Below the pieces are notes generated by a model. The model was not told the DNA's origin and ran no database searches. It worked only from the letters and a program-made list of their open reading frames with translations. 51,956 bases of DNA. It comes from BOG-908 sp964244615 (lineage in GTDB: Bacteria; Pseudomonadota; Alphaproteobacteria; Acetobacterales; Acetobacteraceae). The DNA is taken from positions 1 through 51,956 of the forward strand of contig CAXTJP010000012.1 of the NCBI GenBank assembly GCA_964244615.1, given 5' to 3'. This document shows positions 50,421 through 51,956 of the stretch, one piece after another (positions within the stretch are counted from its first letter, which is position 1; each line of letters starts with the position of its first letter). Made by a program: the position numbers and the translations under genes.

Positions 50421-51803
50421 TCACCCCGGCAACGTCACCACCGCCCGGGCCCCACCCCCGGGCCGGTTCCCCAGCACCACGTCGCCGCCATGCGCCCGCA
50501 GGATGTTGCGCGCGATCGGCAGACCAAGACCGGTGCCGCCGGTCTCGCGGTTGCGGCTGTCCTCGACGCGGTAGAACGGCTCGAAGATACGCTCCAGCTC
50601 GTCGGGCGGCAGGCCTGGCCCGTCATCCTCGATCGTGACGGTGGCGAGCCCCGGGGTGGCCGCCAGCGTCATGCGGGCGGCGTCGCCGTATTTGAGCGCG
50701 TTGCCGACCAGGTTGGCGAAACTGCGCTTGAGCGCCAGGATGCGTCCGGTGACCGTCATGTGCGACGGGCCCGCGAACGCGAGGCGTTCGGCCGATTCGG
50801 GGCGCGCGTCGGCGGCGTCGTCCAGCACCGTGCGCAGCAGGGCCACCAGGTCGAACGCGACGGCGGGTTCGGTGTCGGCGGTGTCGCGGCCGAACACCAG
50901 GGTTGCCGCCACCATCGCGTCCAGCTCGTCCAGGTCGGCCATGAACTTCTGCCGTTGCTCGTCGTCGTCGATGAACTCCGCGCGCAGCTTCAGCCGGGTG
51001 ATCGGCGTGCGCAGGTCGTGGCCGATGGCGGTCAGCAGGAAGGTGCGGTCCTGCACGAAGCGGCGTATGCGCGCCGCCATCGTGTTGAAGGCGACAGCCG
51101 CGCGGACCACCTCGTCGGGTCCGCGTTCGGGCAGCGGGGGCGCGTTCACGTCGCGGCCCAGCCGCTCGGCCGCCTCGGCCAGCAGCGCCACGGGGCCGGT
51201 CAGCCGGCGCACCGCCCAGAACGACAGGGCGGCGGCGGCGGCGGTCATCAGCACGAAGGCCAGCAGGAAGGTGGGCGAGTGCCAGGGCCGCGGCGGCGGC
51301 TGCACCACGTGCATCACCAGCCAGCCCTGGTCGGGGAACTTCAGCGCCACCGTGATGCTGCGCGACCAAGGCTCGCCGCGTATCACCACGTCGCGCGGCC
51401 GGTTCACCGGGCGCACCGGCACCAGCGTCATGTTGGCGCGTATCTGGCCGACGAAGGGCGGCTGCGTCGCCTCGGGCGCCATCGGCGGGCTGTCGGCCAG
51501 GGCGGCGGTGACGTTCGGCCCCAGATCCATCTCGCGCAGCGCCTCCGCGCGCTCGCCGGGCGAGGTGGCGACGGCCGAGCGGTAGATGCTCATCGTGCGT
51601 ATGCCGACGTCGCGCAGGCCGGCGAAGCGCTGCAGTTCGATGCGGTCGAAGGCGTGGATCGTCAGCCCGGCCGCCTGCACCGCGGCCAGGCCCACCAGCA
51701 GGGTCAGCAACGTGCGGCTGGCCAGGCTCCTGGGCCAGGGCGGCAGGCGCCAGGGGAGCAGGCGCCAGGGGAGCAAGCGCAAGTCTGGGCTAGGACCGCT
51801 CAA
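50421..51803 (-). CDS. EnvZ-type sensor histidine kinase
   Basis: A 460-residue kinase: TM1 near residues 30-48, a periplasmic domain, TM2 near 177-197, HAMP, then an EnvZ-like HisKA with His262 in LLTAIGHDLRTPITRLKLR, and an ATPase domain with RSFANLVGNALKYGD and IEDDGPGLP. The N-terminus carries a doubled LLPWRLLPWRL from two 15-bp direct repeats. The start is a TTG at 51803, overlapping the regulator gene by 14 bp; no ATG lies near. It partners the OmpR-type regulator upstream. Signal unknown. Confidence 0.85.
   Translation of the reverse strand: MSGPSPDLRLLPWRLLPWRLPPWPRSLASRTLLTLLVGLAAVQAAGLTIHAFDRIELQRFAGLRDVGIRTMSIYRSAVATSPGERAEALREMDLGPNVTAALADSPPMAPEATQPPFVGQIRANMTLVPVRPVNRPRDVVIRGEPWSRSITVALKFPDQGWLVMHVVQPPPRPWHSPTFLLAFVLMTAAAAALSFWAVRRLTGPVALLAEAAERLGRDVNAPPLPERGPDEVVRAAVAFNTMAARIRRFVQDRTFLLTAIGHDLRTPITRLKLRAEFIDDDEQRQKFMADLDELDAMVAATLVFGRDTADTEPAVAFDLVALLRTVLDDAADARPESAERLAFAGPSHMTVTGRILALKRSFANLVGNALKYGDAARMTLAATPGLATVTIEDDGPGLPPDELERIFEPFYRVEDSRNRETGGTGLGLPIARNILRAHGGDVVLGNRPGGGARAVVTLPG
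51746..51775. repeat. Two 15-bp direct repeats in the kinase start region
   Basis: GGCGCCAGGGGAGCA occurs at 51746-51760 and again at 51761-51775, in frame, giving the repeated LLPWR in the kinase N-terminus. Confidence 0.8.
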
Positions 51804-51956
51804 TGTCGGCGGCCAACACGTAGCCGCCGCCGCGCACGGTCTTGATCAGCTGGGCATGGCGCCCGTCATCCTCCAGCTTGCGGCGCAGGCGCGAGATGGC
51901 GACGTCGATCGCGCGGTCGAACGGGCCGGCCTGGCGGCCGCGCAGCAGGTCCAGCA
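51790..51956 (-). CDS. OmpR-family response regulator, C-terminal end (cut by the window edge)
   Basis: The last 54 residues of a winged-helix response regulator: an FDRAIDVAISRLRRKLEDDG segment and IKTVRGGGYVLAADIERS before the TAG. These match the OmpR/PhoB DNA-binding domain (recognition helix and wing). The receiver domain and start lie beyond the window. Its stop overlaps the histidine kinase start by 14 bp, so the pair is one two-component operon. Confidence 0.93.
   Translation of the reverse strand, partial: LDLLRGRQAGPFDRAIDVAISRLRRKLEDDGRHAQLIKTVRGGGYVLAADIERS

Overview
This is a contiguous stretch of a high-GC alphaproteobacterial chromosome, most likely from the Acetobacteraceae or a close Rhodospirillales relative. 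The pointers are uniform high GC with GTG/ATG starts, a split F0 ATP synthase operon with both b' and b subunits, a permuted two-piece tmRNA, an alphaproteobacterial SspB, the aroQ-accB-accC order, a 41-residue L36 and KdsA (so a Gram-negative LPS). Genus cannot be settled from sequence reading alone. I see no prophage, insertion sequence, integron or CRISPR array, so the window reads as core chromosome with some accessory genes.

Layout. 1-1.9 kb: the C-terminal end of SMC, a small Cys-rich membrane protein and a small exported protein. 2.0-4.5 kb: atpI-atpB-atpE-atpF'-atpF. 4.6-7.3 kb: thyX on the minus strand, then ssrA (permuted tmRNA), sspB and an ABC-type permease. 7.3-12.9 kb: a GH5-like hydrolase, an OmpA-like protein, an SDR and a glycogen-debranching-type enzyme, with a repeat-rich divergent intergenic region. 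12.9-15.8 kb: YciA thioesterase, L36, a methyltransferase, a small membrane protein and a DsbA/FrnE protein. 15.8-20 kb: two divergent glycosyltransferases, then a FAH-family enzyme and a class III CoA-transferase. 20-22 kb: a glycosyltransferase and a PlcP-like metallophosphoesterase that together look like a phosphate-stress lipid-remodelling pair. 22-26 kb: Tim44-like protein, YgfZ, CnoX, Lon-N-domain protein and Trm112-like protein. 26-30 kb: tRNA-Gly, two tiny coupled ORFs, accC-accB-aroQ and a bactofilin. 30-38 kb: EI24 protein, PfkB sugar kinase, alpha/beta hydrolase, a catalytically dead DegP-like protein, a penicillin-acylase-type Ntn hydrolase, the Bpt leucyltransferase and KdsA. 38-41.2 kb: a three-gene phosphorelay. 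41.2-46 kb: DapE, exonuclease III, tRNA-Thr and small proteins. 46-52 kb: an atypical NRAMP transporter, a Uup-like ABC-F protein, an MDR oxidoreductase and an EnvZ/OmpR-type two-component pair cut by the window edge.

How the genes work together. Protein quality control is over-represented: ssrA with its adaptor sspB next door, Bpt (N-degron tagging), CnoX (chaperedoxin) and a Lon-N-domain protein. Cell-envelope work is the second theme (KdsA, glycosyltransferases, PlcP/GT, DapE, bactofilin, OmpA-like).

The most interesting non-coding signal is a dispersed repeat of about 50-65 bp. It has an A/T-rich perfect inverted core and occurs five times, every time between the 3' ends of convergent genes, sometimes supplying their stop codons. 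Other notable items are a 14-bp-arm hairpin plus three tandem repeats in one divergent intergenic region, a pseudoprotease that has lost all three catalytic residues, and a 20-bp perfect palindrome centred on two convergent stop codons.
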